From: Fremontodendron californicum
Lineage: Eukaryota > Streptophyta > Magnoliopsida > Malvales > Malvaceae
Direction: 5' to 3'
Length of the DNA stretch: 64,000 bases
Assembly (NCBI GenBank): GCA_030761205.1
Contig: JAULJL010000001.1
Location: 35,721,145 to 35,785,144 of the forward strand
Of the stretch, positions 1 through 11,379 are shown in pieces; within the stretch, counting starts at the first letter, position 1; every line of letters begins with the position of its first letter. The notes under the pieces are model-generated. The model worked only from the letters and a program-made list of their open reading frames with translations. It was not told the DNA's origin and searched no databases. A program made the translations under genes and the position numbers.

Positions 1-411
1 TAAAGCAAGGTATGAAACATTAAGATTAAGTCTTGGTGTTTCCAGCAAAAATGTCAAGGAGGAGTGTTAACTATTATGACAATTTTTTGTGGCAACCTTT
101 TCATGATTATATTTTTGCATGTAATAGTTAATGTAACAAGCCAAGTAAGATGTTTTTTACAAGCTATGTTATAGGTTGGTGGTCCCAAATATTAGATGTT
201 GATAGGATGTTTTTGATGTGATATAAAGAGTGGTTAAATCATAGACTTTGATTGGTAGAACCATTGTCTTTGTATGTCTATATTATGAATGAAAAGCTGA
301 AAATGAAAAACAATTCTCAAGCTCATACGTTTTTGTTCTTAGTTCTTCTTGCTCTCATTTTTCTCTTGGTTTTCTACTACTCTTTCCTTATTGCTCTTGC
401 AATGGTAAACA
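1..411 (+). mobile_element. 3' end of a Ty1/copia-like retrotransposon (pol tail, PPT, 3' LTR)
   Basis: Positions 2-70 read as the last 22 codons of a polyprotein (…LGVSSKNVKEEC, stop), a typical copia tail. They overlap a purine-rich tract, AAGGAGGAG at 56-64, which serves as the polypurine tract. The LTR starts directly after it with TGTTAACT at 65 and probably ends with GGTAAACA at 411, giving TGTT…AACA inverted ends and about 347 bp. A TATA-like TGATATAAAG lies near 219-228. The rest of the element lies left of the window, so the target-site duplication cannot be tested. The family is inferred from layout only. The right LTR edge is uncertain by a few bases. Confidence 0.65.
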
Positions 412-719
412 AACAAAATAATTCCATTCCATATGGACAATCACGTGCTTAAAGCAAGTTGAGGTTTTCTTTATCTTTTTGACAGAGAATACGACTGCAA
501 CGGCCCACAAAATTAAATTTATTCCCTATCATTAGCAGTGTGACAAATATATATTCCTTTTCAAGAGTGTGTTATACTAGGGTGGATGCCCTCTCTGGTT
601 ATATATTGCAGGAATACATCAAATAACCTTGAAGGCCAGCCTAATATTCACTACACCAGATGACTATGAAGTCTCAACGTATGGAAATGGACATTAATAT
701 CAAGCTAATAGTGGTGAAC
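412..719. other. No gene seen
   Basis: AT-rich sequence between the copia LTR and the last recognisable Z-ISO exon. I looked on the minus strand for the missing C-terminal Z-ISO exon and did not find it. It is either lost or left of the window. Confidence 0.5.
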
Positions 720-923
720 CATGCCGGGTGTATCTCATGATGCCAGTTTCCATAGATGCATTTTAGGCTTGTCGACAGTTGCTACCTCTAATGGATTAAA
801 GGTAGAAGGATATAGCAAAAAGAAGGAAATAAAATTTGAGACCCAAACAAGTTGATGGAGTCCTGGTGCATTTTGAAGCCACCACAACTGCACCCCATCA
901 TACCTGTGGTTGATGAAGTACAC
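720..923 (-). pseudogene. Z-ISO: Z-ISO pseudogene exon 3
   Basis: The acceptor TTGCAG is followed in phase 0 by codons for VYFINHRYDGVQLW, a hallmark Z-ISO stretch, then SNFISFFLLYPSTFNPLEVA and VDKPKMHLW. At about 748 one base is missing, so the W-E-T-G-I-M-R continuation falls into the next frame and the current frame stops within a few codons. The shifted frame still reads ETGIMRYTRH up to about 720. The 3' boundary is not clear because no good donor follows. Confidence 0.85.
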
Positions 924-1068
924 CTGCAATGCAAGCATGGAAAGTCAACAGTTGGAACAAACTCGACTATGCCTTTGAGAGGCCAAGAATTTCAAGTTAA
1001 AGTTGCAAAACAATGAAAGTAAACTTTAGATGAGTGGATTTATTCAGGGTATGAAATTTGGAACTCAC

Positions 1069-1215
1069 AACTATGCTAACAGCCAATGGAAGAGATACAC
1101 CAGCAAATAGAACACGGTATGCACGTTTTCCCAAGAGTTTCTCACCCATGTTTCAAAAACTAGCCAAGCCACTATGGACAGTGGCAAATATGAGAATAAG
1201 GATCAGCATTACAAT
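1069..1215 (-). pseudogene. Z-ISO: Z-ISO pseudogene exon 2
   Basis: A 147-nt exon (49 codons) between a TCGCAG acceptor and a GTGAGT donor, both phase 0. It encodes IVMLILILIFATVHSGLASF, then TGA at 1153-1155 where functional proteins have Arg (CGA to TGA, a C-to-T change), then NMGEKLLGKRAYRVLFAGV and SLPLAVSIV. The HSGLAS and RAYRVLFAG stretches are characteristic of the NnrU-type membrane domain. Splice sites are intact, so the damage is the nonsense codon alone. Confidence 0.87.
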
Positions 1216-3454
1216 CTGCGAAAGAACGTTTTGAGGCTCAAAATCATATTATCAAATTCCTAACTAAAGAAAACATCATGAATGACTACAACAGAGCAAG
1301 AAGTCATGGATAACTAATGGCATATAACAATTGTGTCACTTATGAGCTAATTCCAGATAAACTGTGAGGTAAAAAGTTCATTCCAAATACACAGTAAAAA
1401 TTAGTCAATCACCTGTATACGGTAAAAATGAAGATAAAAGCTAATTCCAATACACAACCATGTATCACTCATCTGTATTTTTAATGGAAAAGAGCTTCAA
1501 TAATTCAAAATTACATTCAGCTGATCAGTCATGAGCAGAAGTCAGTTTGTTGAATTTGTCCTATAAATGAATGGAGCATGGGTAAAGTAGTCACAGGTTA
1601 TTTGAACAAATAACAGACAAAAGTTACAGGTTCTAAAACTATAACTCTTTGTTCTAAGGAAATATGTTCATGTCAGCTGCTGAAGTCCTTGGTCCTTTAC
1701 TCCATTAATTTCTAATAACTTAACTAAGTTCTAATGATTAGGGGAATGTGGTGATTTTTATAATATCGAATGAAAGACCTTAGTTGCTGCCCTTTAGATC
1801 TTGTGTATCAAAGCTGGTGGATCTTGTTTAGAGATATTAAACTTATCCCTAAATCACATGACCCTAGCCATATGATTTAGCAAGTTAGAAAGATAAAAGG
1901 TGAAATAAACTTCTTTTTTTTTACTAGAGTGCTAGATTGAAAAGTGGACAACTACATGGAAAGAAAATGGATGTTCTTTCCTTTGCTTGGTGGGCTCAAA
2001 ACATTGAAAAGAGAGAGAAAGAAACCAAATTATTTTACCATAAATTTTTGTAGATGGAGAGATTTAAAGGGAAAAAAAGGAATGACCTTTAAAATAACAA
2101 TTTAATTATATAACAAAACTTGAACTACATCCCTCATTCAACTCTCCTGATCCTCCCAGTTTAGGAAAACTTGATCCGTTAGCTAGATAGAAAATAATCA
2201 TCAATCCTATAACTTTTCCTCTCTCCTACCAATCATGAGAAAAATGTGATTGCTCTTCCATAACCATTTTCCAAACAACATGTTCCCTCTACTATTCTCT
2301 TGTACCAAGTATACTGCCAGTTCAACAAATTGCTTTAAACCACATTGATTCTTCAAACAACTTTAACTTCTCAAAAATCCAAATATAATTGCCATTCTGC
2401 CATTTCCTCATGCAATACCAACTTACTGTTAAAAACTGTGAAACAACTCATCAGTTTCCATCCGTTTGCAGAAAAGAACCACAGAAAGATGATATTATGA
2501 GTAACACCTTCCAGATAATGTGCTCCACTTGACAACCTATCTGCTGTTTCCTATTCCCACATGATGCCACAAGTATGGTTCAATCTTGATCAAACGCACC
2601 ATTTTTACCATTTCAAAAGTACCAATGACCTAGGGACAATTAGAGAATTTAGCTATAATTCCTAAGATAATCTGGTTTAGGAATAAGACCCAACTTTTAA
2701 AAACTAAACCTTCCACAATATCCTAATAACTTAACTCGGACAAAGATGAGATCTAATGCATCTCTGAGTGCCACTCCATCACATAAGCAATGTCTCGGTG
2801 TCATCAGTTGATCTTTCTGTACTCTACCTCCAAGAGGTGTTCAACAGAAAAAGGAAAAAAAAAAAAAAAGCCTTCTTGTTTTCTCTTTTCTGCCATAGTC
2901 ACTTTGCTCCAATCTGTTAAGAATATAAATTCCAATAGATTTCACTTTATCAAGTCCTGGGCCATTTGCTGCTTCATTAAACTGATTTAAAATTTCTCCT
3001 TCGCTCCCAGCAAAAACAAAACTTTAACTTCCCAGTTATCTCCAAATGAAGGATAAAGTTCTGTAAAAATCGTTCACACTTCACAATAAAGTTTGGAGAG
3101 AAATTTAATGAGAACATATCTTGTCTTGGGTTGAAATTCGAATCCTCCGATTGTTCACAAAACCACTAATATCATTCTTTGATACTATATCCTTCATCAC
3201 TTTCAGAATTACATTGTCGACTTCTCTATCCTAGAAACAGGTACATTCATTACTACAGCCCTTTTATGCAACAAGTTTGTAGAAACTTCAAAAGTGCTTG
3301 GATTAGTATCAAACAGCCCTAATATCCCAACACCTACCTTAACCAAACAGAAAGTAGGAGAAATTAAATTCCATTAGAAGTAGATACTGCTTCAGCCTAG
3401 CTGCAGATTATCAACAACTAATGATATCATTAAGCAGCCCAAAAAATACTTAAT
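1216..3454. other. Z-ISO pseudogene intron 1, right of exon 2, no further feature
   Basis: Unique-looking AT-rich sequence inside the pseudogene's first intron. No exon, RNA gene or transposon end was recognised. A 16-A run sits near 2857-2870. Confidence 0.5.
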
Positions 3455-4620
3455 TTAAGAAAAGGGTTAAATACTAAATTAGCCCTGTACTTTAGGCATT
3501 TTCTCTGTTTAGTACCTGAAGAAATTTTTTTGTCACTTTGGTACTCGAACTTTCCTTCCGTTAATCACATTGGTTATTTTCCCTAACACCGTTAATTAAT
3601 GGCTGACTAGGCAAAAACCAACCAATCAGAGCCTGACACGTGGTAAAACTACCACATCATTCGTGCCACGTCATCATGAATGAAAAAATTCAAAAAATAT
3701 AAAAAATTCAAAAAAATATATAAAATAAAAAACTTATTTTTTTTAAAAATCAAATTTTTAATTTTTTTTTAAATTTAGAAATTAAAAAATTATAAAAAAT
3801 CAAAAGATAAATCTGAAAATTTCAAAATTAAAAAGAAAAAAAAAATTTTTTAAAATATAGAAATTTCAAATTAAAAAATATATATATGAAAATTCAAAAT
3901 TAAAAAAAATAGAAAATTAAAAATTAGAATTTTTTTTTAATTTTTTCATTTTTATTAAAAATATTCAGATTTCTTTTTCTTATTTTTTATTTATATATTT
4001 TTTTTTTACAGATTTTTAAATATATATATATATATATAAAGTTTTCGATTTTTTAATTTATTTTGAATTTTGGTTTTTTTATTTTTATAATATATATGAA
4101 AATGCAAAATTAAAAAAATAGAAAATTTTAATTTATAAATAGAATTTATTTTTCATTTTTTCATTTTTATTAAAAATTTTCACATTTCTTTTTCTTATTT
4201 TTTAATTTTTTTTACAGATTTAAAATATATATATATATATAAAGTTTTCAATTTTTATAATTTATTTTTAATTTTGGTTTTTAATTTTTATTTTTATAAT
4301 TTTTTTTAAAAAAAATGAGATTTTCAAATTTTTAATTTTGATTTTTATAATTTTTTTTGAATTCTTTTGTAATTGTTTTTGAATTTTTTTTCTTATATGA
4401 TGACGTGGCACTAATGATGTAACAGTTTTGCCACGTGTCATGCTCTGGTTGGGTTTTTTTTGCCTAGTCAGCCATTAACTAACGATGTTAGGGCAAAGGA
4501 CTAATGTGAATGACGGCATGAAAGTTCGAGTACCAAAATAACAAAAGAAATTCTTTAAGTACCAAACGAACAAAAGGCATAAAGTACAAAGACTAATTTA
4601 GTATTAAACCCTTAAGAAAA
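3455..4620. mobile_element. MULE-type MITE with 9-bp target duplication
   Basis: The element proper is 3464-4611 (1148 bp). Both sides carry the 9-bp direct repeat TTAAGAAAA (3455-3463 and 4612-4620), the size made by Mutator-like transposases. Ends are long imperfect inverted repeats: GGGTTAAATACTAAATTAG at the left, and its counterpart at the right with TACTAAATTAG and GGTACTCGAACTTTC shared. Subterminal parts contain CACGTGG and GCCACGTCATCA in inverted arrangement. The core (about 3680-4370) is almost pure A/T and has an internal direct repeat (near 3950-4070 and 4160-4255). No transposase reading frame, so non-autonomous. It lies in Z-ISO pseudogene intron 1. Confidence 0.85.
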
Positions 4621-5026
4621 TCTATCCTACTAATGGACTGCTTGAGAGTTCAGACTGTCTGAATTGGTGCATAACCATTCTTCTAAATGGGTATCAGCAG
4701 ATAAAAATCCATGTCTATTCCTTCAAACCCTCAATGCATCTTAATTTTTGTATTTTGCCTTCAACAATTAAATGTGATAGACTGATAGTTCCTCACGGAT
4801 ACAGACCTTAAACACCAATACCAATTGTTTTAGAACTTCAATTTCCAAACCAAAAGAAATAAACCCAATCAATGCTTGTTGGACGTACATTCTTCAGTAG
4901 AAAAAGGATAGTTATCCAGACTTGGAGTTCAAAACCTCCACAACAAGTTCATATATTCGTCACGTCTCTATGAACTATTAGAGTAAGGAATATTGAATAA
5001 AAATAAAACATTTAGTTAAATGAAGT

Positions 5027-8000
5027 CGTGGTATCGTAACCTAAAAAATAACAAATTTCATTGTGAAACTTTATTATTCGTTAAGCGTGACATTGGAAAA
5101 ACAGATAAAAGGACGACTTAATTCCTCTTTAAATAATGAAGGTTTTGAAAATGACTTTGAAAAATACATTGAGTCGTCACCAATCGTTTTAGCTAGGTGT
5201 GATCGGCCACCTATTAAAACCGGTTTTGTAAAACATTTTAAAATTAATTAAAATATTTTTAAAACCAATTTCAAGTCTGCGTTTTAAACCAGAGAAATCA
5301 AAGAAGCGAGTTCGGGACTCGGTTACGTGCGGGGAAGGATTAGCACCCCCACAACGCCCGTATAAAACAATACCTTATTAATCGTGTGTTATCTCAAGTC
5401 TCGGTAAAAAGTCAGTTTTTAATTTAGTATTTCAAGTTAATTCCCAATTTAAAGAAAAATAATTCCATTTTTAATTAAAAATGATCCGGAATTTATTAAT
5501 GTAAAATTTTTCTATATTCCTCAACAAACGTGGCAAAATATAGAAATTTTTATTAATCTGAAAAAATTTCGAATTATTCTCGTTTTAAATATAATATTCC
5601 GTTATTAATGATAATTGATGATATCCTCCCCAGCAAACCCGGCAGAGAACTCATGAATTATTTTAACTCGGGAATAACTTTATTTTATTTGAAACCATTA
5701 TCTTTTCAAAACATTTTTTTTTAAAAATATGAATATATGTGACATAGTACAATCTAAATGATATGAAACAATCTAAATGAAATGATATAACCTAAGTGTC
5801 ATAATATATTCTAAATGACATGGTATAACCTAAGTGACATAACATATTCTAAATGAAATGATATGACTTAATTGACATAATCTATTCTAAATGAAATGAA
5901 TAACTTATGTGACATAATATATTCTAAATGAAATGAATAACCTATGTGAATAATATATTCTAAATGAAATGTCAATATAATCTAAGTGACATGAAATGAA
6001 TATGAAACATAAAGTAATATTATCATGAAATATGCATGAAAATAAAAATAATAATGCATGAACATAGTAAATACTAAATGATGTGACAAAAATAAATGAC
6101 TAAATAAAAAGCATAGAATAACATGAAATATTCAAAACCATATAACAAACAATATAACACCATAAAATATATATCAAAATAATAACAATACCATGGAAAT
6201 ATTCATAGCTAAAATCATATATCATATAATATGCATGAACATGAAAAATGCAATGCATGAAAGTGTATTTTTTCCTTTAAATAAGGAAATCCGTATACCT
6301 AAAAAGATATCCGACTACCTTAGGAAAAGACATCAAATTAAATTTTCTAAAATAAAAAAACTTTGTGATTGTTTGAAAACAATTTTAAAAATCTTGGATG
6401 AAAAATAATTCTTGATCGAATTCCCTTTGAAAAAAGCTCTAATTCCTAAGTTTGAAAACCCGGACTTGACCACCCTTGACCCGATCTTTATAAAATCATT
6501 TTTAAAGTTTAAAAATAGTCTAAAAACCAAGCTAGGACAGTAGCTAAAGTTCCTAACCAATCCCTCTAAATGTCTTAGCCAAATTCAATAATTGTTTTTC
6601 TTTTGAATTCAAATCTACATCTACTGTCCAGTTTTAAATCACGATTTTTTTACCTATTTTTAAAAATTCAAAAACATCTAAAATAAATACTGGAGACTCA
6701 GAACATGTAAAACTACACGATAAAAAATTGGCATATTTTTTTATTAAATATGACTTCCCAGAAAAATCGGGAAAGTCCGAGTACTGGGTGAAAAACTGTT
6801 TTGCCAAAACACATTTTTTGCCTTTGATAAAATCATTTAAAAATCAAAATAAAAATATTGGAGACTCTCCTAAAGACCTACAAACAATATCTAGAACTTC
6901 TAAAACTTTAGACAAAAATTGGCTAAGTAAAAAAAATCACAAAGGTAGAATATCAATTTGACAACTCTTTAATTTTCCACAAGTATGCTCAAGTGAGCAT
7001 GACTATGAGCCATTGATTGGCCTAAGTCATAAATCATGTAGCATGACATGAGATGCATAAACATACAGCCAATTGAATGCATGAAATGCATGATTTAAAA
7101 TCTAAATGATGTGAGAAATGCATGGCAATACAAAATAACCTAATTTCTAGCATGAGTTTGCATGGCAATAAATGTAATCCTAACCTAAGTATGCATGAGA
7201 TGCATAATAATGCAAATGAGACTTAGACCTAAAGTGACATGAAATGCATGGAAATACAAAGTGACCTAAGACCTAAATAGCATAGCAAATGCATGGCAAT
7301 ACCAATATAATTCTAGACTTTATATGTATAGGAATATGCATGGAAATACCAATATGATTCTAGACCTTAAATGTCATGAGAATGCATGAAAACGTCATTA
7401 ACATATAATGATCAATAAACCTAATACTAATGCATGAACATACAACAACTAATACACAATCTCATGGCATAGTAATTCAAAGCAATGGTACCTAAACATA
7501 ATGCAAATGCACATACAAGGCAAGGATTACATGAATAGGCCGAATGGCCATTAAACAAACTAGTGGAATCCTATCTAGCCAATAACACGAACACATGGCA
7601 AACCAAATCAAAATACACAATGTTATGGCATGAAATGCAAACCTATCAACTAAACAAAATGAAAATGTACACATAAAGCAAAAAGGGTCATGTTGGCCGA
7701 ATGGTCCTCAAATCACATGGTATAATCCTAGCTAGCAAACAACACAAACACATGGTAGCAAACATGATAACAATGCAATTATAATGACTAACATAACTCA
7801 TGAACATATCAATGACAATATAACAAACACATGGCATGGTTTAAATATGTAAACAATGGAAGCATACTAAGCAAGTTAACACACAAAAAACACAAACATG
7901 GTAATTTAGACCTAGCATGGATGAATGATCTTATGAATTTAGCAAGGTATTTCCTCAAACACATAGCATGGTATATTGTTTAAACTACCACAATCAAGCT

Positions 8001-10080
8001 AACCTACCACAAATCAAGCTAATCTAATACAAATAAGCTAACCTACCACAATAAATCTCATGAACAAGAATCAAACACAATATCATTTAACAAAAAAAAA
8101 AAAAAACCCATTCGGCCATGATAAAAACAAGGATGAAAACTTGTTGTTTTTTTATTTTCTTTTAAAAAAACAAAATAGTAGTTCTTTAGAAACAAGTTCA
8201 TTTCATAAAAAGGAAAAAAATCAATCAAAAGAGCAAGATCATGTAAATAAAATATGAAAAATAACCATGAAAGAGCATAGCTACCTTGTTCTTGCTTTCC
8301 AAATCAAGAAGAAACAAGCCAAAACCCTTCTTTTCCTTCTCTTTTTTTTCTCCTCTCTTTTTCCTTTCTTTTTTCTCTACTTTTCTCCTTAGCTACTGCC
8401 TCTTTTCCAGCCTCCAAACTTGTGAAAAACAAACTGCTCAGCCCCCCTCTATTCCCCTTGGCCCAATGGCCTTTCTTCTAGAAGAAAGGTAGTTATTTTT
8501 TTTTCATCCAATGGCTATCACTTCAAGATGCTTTCTATGTAAATTTTCACCATTATATTAGAATAATCAGCCCCTAAATTTATGATGTCATGAAGATGAT
8601 GTCATAAATAGCATTATAAATATGACATCATCCTCCTCCATCCATTGGTTTATTTGTTGCAAATTCAAAGGCTTGATAAAAAATAACTACCTTCTTATTC
8701 ACTCTTGGCCTTTAGATGAAATGGCTCAGCAAAATCAATCTCCATCATGGGCTTGGCTGATTGTCCCTTTTTGGTTTCTTCGGTAAAATGATCTTTTCGA
8801 CCCCCGAACCTAAATAAATAGCAAACGGATTCCAAATTCAAATTTTATTTTTTCAATACTTCCTAAATAATAAAAATTTGAATTCTGGAAGTTTTTAAAA
8901 AATTTTGAGTCCATTTGCTATTTTTTTGGATTTTTTCTTTCAAAATTGCCCTTTTATGTACCCCGAACTTTTATTATTTTTTAAACGAGCTCCGAATCTA
9001 GATTTGTATTCACCAATATCTTTCAAATAAATTAAAAGTTTGATCTGGAAGTTTTCATAATTTTTGGAGCTCATTTGCTATTTTTTCGGGATTTATCTGC
9101 TTGAATTTCTACATAGTGGGCCTGGAATTTGCCATTTTGCAAACGAACTCCGAATCCAGATTTTTCTTCGCCAATATCTTCCAAATGATTTAAGAATAAG
9201 ATCTGCAAATTTTGGTAATTTTTGGAGCTCATTTGGTATTTTTCTCAAATTTTCCAATTTTACCCTTTTGCCTCCGAAGCCCGATTTTGCTCAAAACAAG
9301 TCCGATTTTCAGATTTTCTTTTTCTGGGCCTTTTTCATATAATGAATTTGGAGTTGGTCCAAGAACGCCCAATTTTTACGATCAAATTCCCCTCTGATTT
9401 CATTTTTCCTTTTTTTTTACTATCGGGAATTTCCTTATTTTTCCTCCAAATATGCTCTTTTCTCGGAATTTCTTCAAACTGAGCCTTGGGCTATCCTTCT
9501 TTAATCACTCCTCATCAATTAGGGGCTTTAGTTTTACCGAATCAGGCCATTTCTGCAATTTTTCCCAATTTCACCGAAATCTATTAAAAGTCCTAATTCT
9601 CGGTTTTCTTCCGAATTGACTTTTCCTTCAGTTTTTCTTCCAAGTAGCTTCTCCATTACTCGTAGTCAGTGCTTATCTTTCATTTGGAACCTTCAATTTT
9701 GATCAATTTGATAGTTTAAGCACTTTTCCCCAAAATTTTCGTACTAGGGTTTTCTTTCTACTGAATCTTCGTAACCCAACTTCCAAACTCCATGTCTTTC
9801 AATGTAGACCTCGGATTATCAAAATTCTTTCACTATTTTTCAATTGAACTTCAAATCTTGATTTTGAAAGTGGGTTGATTTTTTCAGTAGTTGACTTTTC
9901 GGGGTTGACTTTTTTGAGGCTGACTTTTTCAAGTTTGACTTTTTATGCTTGCCTTCTTAAACTAAGTCTCGGAGTACCACCTGCAGGATGAGAAAAGCCT
10001 TTTTGCATTCTGAAACATCAATTTAGGAAGAAAACATACCTGATTTAGTGGTCCGGACAAAATTAGGTGTCTACACGTGG
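5027..10080. mobile_element. Solo LTR, about 5.0 kb, Tat-like Ty3/gypsy family
   Basis: LTR 5032-10075 begins TATCGTAACC (TG decayed to TA) and ends GGTGTCTACA. It is flanked by a perfect 5-bp duplication CGTGG (5027-5031, 10076-10080). No primer-binding site, coding region or second LTR lies next to it, so this is a solo LTR left by LTR-LTR recombination. It shares its first 600 bp and last 1.6 kb with 50972-53412, including the block AGTCG(T/C)CACCAATC and GGGGAAGGATTAGCACCCCC. The extra 2.8 kb in the middle (about 5640-8450) is AT-rich with short degenerate repeats, AATGACATAATATATTCTAAATG-like at 5740-6010 and ATGCATG-rich at 7020-7420. Orientation is not certain. Its short open frames are not genes. 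Confidence 0.88.
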
Positions 10081-10315
10081 TAAGTATCTAAATTTGCTTG
10101 TATGCGTGATATAAAAGATAATAATCCAAACGATAATATAATTAGAAATATGCATTGAACTCCATATCAATATAAGCAATGGTGTAATTTAAATTAAACA
10201 TTTAGATGGAACAAAGCAAGGGCTTAAATTTGGCAAACAATTATTCAAATCAAAACTTCAATTTCACCAGGACAAGTATCCAAAACTATGCCAAAATAGG
10301 GTAAGAAAAACTAAG
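10081..10315. other. Z-ISO pseudogene intron 1, left-over segment next to exon 1
   Basis: A 235-bp stretch between the solo LTR and the broken exon 1 donor. The donor position shows CTTAG where GTTAG is expected, on the minus strand at 10315 downwards. Confidence 0.5.
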
Positions 10316-10505
10316 CTCATGGCTCTCAGAGAGGCTTGAAACAGCATCAATAAAAACTTTTCAAAAGCCAGTAGAGTCATCAATCGAGACAACATCAAGA
10401 ACATAAAGAACAACTCCAAAAATAACAGTAAAATAAACCCAAGAAACAATGTTTTGGGTCCCTAAGTCAAAGTCTGCAGAGTCCTCACCCACCAGAGGCC
10501 CCAAG
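10316..10505 (-). pseudogene. Z-ISO: Z-ISO pseudogene exon 1, 3' part
   Basis: Minus-strand codons read GEDSADFDLGTQ, NIVSWVYFTVIFGVVLYVLD and IDDSTGF. Then comes TGA (10361-10363) at a Gly codon of the family, then KVFIDAVSSLSESHE up to 10316. The reading frame entering from the TRIM side is off by one: the GGTGGGTGAGG stretch has one G too many. The hydrophobic stretch is the first membrane segment of Z-ISO. The donor at 10315-10314 is CT and not GT. Confidence 0.86.
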
Positions 10506-11194
10506 GGAAGTGATATAGACCTTTGGAGAACCACACCCCAAAAGCTAGCTATTGATGTGGGAGAGCCTAAGTCCATATAAACCTCATAAGGAACCCCTTT
10601 GTTTTCCAATGTGGGATCATAAACCACCACGCTGGAAGGATCAACGTCCTCGTTGGTCACAGTCACGTTGGTCATGGCTGGCACCCTTTTTTCACAGGCC
10701 ACCACTCCGAGTGCTGATCCCACCAAGGTGGGGTTGGCTCTGATACCAATTAATAGCTATTGAGGTGGGAGAGCCTAAATCCATATAAACCTCATAAGGA
10801 ACCTCTTTGTTTTCCAATGTTGGATCGTAACAAATTGGTATGGAACTTTGAAGAACCACACCCAAAAAGCTAGCTATTGAGGTGGGACAGCCCAAGTCCA
10901 TATAAACCTCACAAGGAACCCCTTTGTTTTTCCAATGTGAGATCGTAACAAACCACCACGCTGGAAAGACCAACGTCCTCATTGGTCACGGCTATGTTGG
11001 TCACGGTTGGCTCCTTTTTTCTTTTTGTTTTAAGGTCTAGGCTACCGCTCCGTGAGTGGCCACTCCGAGTGCTGGAGCCACCAAGGTGGGGCTGGTTCTG
11101 ATAACAAAGCTAGCTATTGAGGTGGGAGAGCCTAAGTCCATATAAACCTCATAAGGAACCCCTTTGTTTTCCAATGTGGGATCGTAACAGGAAG
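10506..11194 (-). mobile_element. TRIM-type mini-retroelement cluster inserted in Z-ISO exon 1
   Basis: The element is 10511-11189, flanked by the perfect 5-bp duplication GGAAG (10506-10510, 11190-11194). Read on the minus strand it starts TGTTACGATCCCACATTGG and ends CTATATCA. LTR-like blocks with AATAGCTAGC and TATGAGGTTTATATGG recur at about 10545-10630, 10750-10830, 10875-10950 and 11105-11189. Next to them are primer-binding-like sites for initiator tRNA-Met: TTGGTATCAGAGCC (minus strand, about 10736-10749) and a decayed TTGTTATCAGAACC (about 11094-11107). No coding capacity. The order LTR-PBS-LTR-LTR-PBS-LTR suggests a tandem or recombined TRIM inside one set of target duplications. 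Confidence 0.82.
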
Positions 11195-11379
11195 CTCGAG
11201 TAAGAAATCGGATTCTACAAGAATCTGAGTGGGAAAAAAGGGGTTTAAGGAGTGATGGGTTTGGAGGAGTGTAGTAGAGAGAGAGATGAGAAGGGTTGAA
11301 GAGGATGTTTTTGGGCGCTGTGTTTGGGTGGACGAGGAGAGGAAAGTAAAAAGTTTGCTACGATAAAACAAGTTGCCAT
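11190..11379 (-). pseudogene. Z-ISO: Z-ISO pseudogene exon 1, 5' part (transit peptide)
   Basis: The ATG at 11379-11377 begins MATCFIVANFLLSSPRPPK, followed by a Ser/Pro/His-rich, acid-poor stretch typical of a plastid transit peptide. The frame meets TAA after 44 codons. A one-base shift restores a frame reading LLKPLFSHSDSCRIRFLTRAS, which runs to the TRIM junction. The upstream 150 bp was not found to carry a clear TATA box. Confidence 0.75.

Larger units (their letters stand above)
720..11379 (-). pseudogene. Z-ISO: 15-cis-zeta-carotene isomerase (Z-ISO) pseudogene, partial
   Basis: Z-ISO is a plastid membrane protein of the NnrU family. It isomerises the central 15-cis bond of zeta-carotene between PDS and ZDS in carotenoid synthesis. 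Three minus-strand exons match from memory of plant Z-ISO: exon 1 (10316-11379, transit peptide plus a stretch with DFDLGTQ and SWVYF), exon 2 (1069-1215, HSGLAS, GEKLLGKRAYRVLFAGVSLP) and exon 3 (about 720-923, YFINHRYDGVQLW, YPSTFNPLEVA, DKPKMHLW). Exons 1-3 join in phase 0. The C-terminal exon is not seen. Lesions: a TRIM in exon 1, frameshifts on both sides of it, TGA at 10361-10363, exon 1 donor GT changed to CT, TGA at 1153-1155, and a one-base deletion near 748. Introns are retained, so this is a decayed gene copy and not a retrocopy. Intron 1 is about 9.1 kb because of transposons. Confidence 0.88.

Noticed and set aside
735..938. 67-codon minus-strand open frame starting MLALQV
   Set aside because: Its ATG lies in the intron upstream of the exon 3 acceptor. 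The real content is Z-ISO exon 3 from 923.
8060..9482. Several overlapping plus-strand open frames
   Set aside because: They lie inside the solo LTR, are Phe/Ser/Lys-rich from A/T composition, and similar frames recur in the sister LTR.
10361..10726. 121-codon minus-strand open frame
   Set aside because: It is a chimera of TRIM sequence and the Z-ISO exon 1 remnant, read through by chance, and not a gene.
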